Below are positions 4,280 through 5,811 of a stretch of DNA of 5,811 bases, in pieces. Under the pieces are notes generated by a model that was not told the DNA's origin, searched no databases, and worked only from the letters and a program-made list of their open reading frames with translations. Source of the stretch: Sulfuritalea sp. (GTDB taxonomy: Bacteria > Pseudomonadota > Gammaproteobacteria > Burkholderiales > Rhodocyclaceae). Both the position numbers and the translations under genes were made by a program. Position 1 is the first letter of the stretch, and each line of letters starts with the position of its first letter. The DNA lies in the NCBI GenBank assembly GCA_026399445.1, contig JAPLRA010000209.1, forward strand, positions 1 to 5,811, in the 5' to 3' direction.

Positions 4280-5811
4280 CCCATGCCTATGAAACCATCA
4301 GCACCAACGGCCTGAACAAGATCGAGCCGGGCAAGGTCTCCGGCACTGGCATGCTGGCCAATCGTCACAGCGACGCGCGAGTCCTCCATTTCAGGGACGC
4401 CGGCGCGTGGCTTCAGTATCACGCAGAGTACGGGAAAGGCTCTGTATTCTCGGCCATGCAGGGGCATGTGTCGGCGCTGTCGCGAGATATTGCGCTCGCC
4501 GAGGAGTTCGGTCCGAATCCGGCCGTTCAAGCCTCCTGGCTCTACGATACGGCGAAGAAGACCGGAGCCTCCGACAGATTCGGGATTGCGAATTCGATGT
4601 GGAAGGTTCTGTCAGGCGAGGCCAATCATCCGGTCGACGTGAAGTTCGCCGAAGTCATGCAGGGCGCGCGCAACCTGGTGAGTCACGCCAAGCTTGGCTT
4701 TGCGCTGATTTCCTCGATCAATGATTTTCCGAGTTACTTTTTGACGACTGGCTTCAATCGGATCAGGCACTCAGATGCCTTGATGGGGTTCCTTCGGACC
4801 TTCGACGGCGAAACCAAGGAGTATGCGAATCGCGCCGGCCTGGTTGTCAATTCCCTCATCTCGGATATGAACCGGTTTGCTGAAGGCAACCTGGGGCAAG
4901 GTTGGACCGGAACTTTAGCGAATGGCACCATGAAGGCCTCGCTTCTGGAGGGCTGGACAAACGCGATCCGGCGCGCGCTCTCCATCACCATGATGGGGGC
5001 CTATGGGAAACTTTCTCGCGGCGAGTGGGCTGCACTCGATGCCGGCGACCGCTGGCGCATGGAAGCCAAAGGCATCACCGAGACTGATTTCAAGGTGTGG
5101 AAGTTGGCGCAGCCGGAGAACTGGAAGGGTTCTGCCATGCTCACCAAGGACAGTCTTCGCGCGATCTCCGAGGCTGATCTGCAAGCGGCTGGCCTGTCGA
5201 ACATGGACCGCAATCGCGCACTTTCGCGGCTGCTCGGTGCCATTGCCGACGAATCCGAATTCGCATCGCTCGGGCAGGATCTTGAGACCAGGGCCATCAC
5301 GACGATGGGGCTCCAGAAGGGCACGTTGGGCGGTGAGCTTGTCCGCTCGTCGATGCTCTTCAAGGGCTTCTCGATCGCGATGATCTCGCGGCATTTTGGC
5401 CGGGTTGCCGATCAATGGCGCAATGGCGAGCATGCGTCAGCCGTGGCCTATTCTGCCGGCCTGATCACGTCAATGACGATATTGGGCGCGATCTCCCTGC
5501 AACTGAAGGACATCCTCAACGGAAAAGACCCGCGCAACATGGACCCGACCGAGGGCCAGCACGGCGGCAAGTTCTGGATTGCGGCGGCGGCGCAGGGCGG
5601 CGGAATGGGGATTGCCGGAGATCTGCTTTATCAGGCTATGGGCGGCCAGAAGTCGCAGTCAGGCGTGCCGACATCGGTGGGTGTGCTATCGATGCTTGCC
5701 GGACCTGTGGTGGGCTCGGTCATCGATCTTGGCGACGTCACCCTTGGCAATATCGGCCGTGCCGCGGGCGGACACGAAACTCACGCCGGCGCCGACGCAA
5801 TGCGCTGGGCT
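4078..5811 (+). pseudogene. C-terminal part of podovirus internal virion (ejection) protein, running off the window
   Basis: This frame is open from 3754 to the window end and looks coding from about 4050 (TNWLETVEAMRMRFNSLGGD). The first ATG in it is 4078, giving 578 residues so far without a stop. Recognisable blocks of the family include GYIPQPHD (4120s), NGLNKIEPGKVSGTGM (4308-4355), HFRDAGAWLQYHAEYGKGSV (4387-4446), LSRDIALAEEFGPNP (4480-4524) and LVRSSMLFKGFS (5338-5373). The last 120 residues contain hydrophobic helices (SAGLITSMTILGAISLQL; Gly-rich SMLAGPVVGSVIDLG) that may insert in the host membrane during ejection. It has no ribosome binding site of its own at 4078, so it is most likely the displaced continuation of the 3542 gene and is probably untranslated. 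Confidence 0.65.

Noticed and set aside
4915..5433. 172-codon minus-strand frame
   Set aside because: Antisense to the ejection protein, whose + frame carries recognisable conserved blocks.
1..5811. tRNA, rRNA, transposase or integrase
   Set aside because: None was recognised on either strand by reading; no terminal inverted repeats or transposase motifs were seen.

Overview
The window is a GC-rich stretch with one-directional, tightly packed genes joined by ATGA/TGATG stop-start overlaps. This is typical of a temperate phage or prophage of a high-GC proteobacterium; Beta- or Gammaproteobacteria is my guess, since no host marker is present. Every supported gene lies on the + strand. There is no integrase, rRNA, tRNA or CRISPR.

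Layout. 1-108: tail end of an unidentified gene. 108-920: phage replication initiator with an N-terminal winged helix-turn-helix. The middle of this gene is built from seven 18-bp iteron-like repeats (384-530), three AACCGTCA repeats (536-564) and a short dyad (568-587), which looks like a replication origin inside the gene. 917-1009: a 30-residue hydrophobic peptide. 1010-1204: a short non-coding gap. 1205-1864: terminase small subunit, starting at TTG behind a good ribosome binding site. 1896-2273: unknown protein. 2273-2935: probable capsid scaffolding protein. 2949-2956: a strong but orphan ribosome binding site. 2987-3187: a small coding frame without a normal start codon. 3201-3539: unknown protein. 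3542 to the window end: a large protein resembling podovirus internal virion (DNA-ejection) proteins, whose N- and C-terminal parts lie in different frames.

The order (replication, packaging, scaffold, virion) is that of a short-tailed phage, but essential pieces are absent. There is no terminase large subunit or portal between terS and the scaffold, and no major capsid gene after the scaffold. The ejection protein is interrupted around 3860-4012 by a hydrophobic stretch that reads like the C-terminal end of an EamA/DMT-type transporter. The simplest reading is a decaying, internally deleted prophage (or a chimeric assembly). A phage satellite that keeps only an origin, terS and scaffold to hijack a helper is a less likely alternative.

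The longest coding stretch, the C-terminal part of the ejection protein (frame open from 3754 to 5811), runs off the window without a stop. The strongest observation is the DNA repeat array in the replication gene. The same repeat is read in more than one frame, so selection appears to act on DNA rather than on protein.
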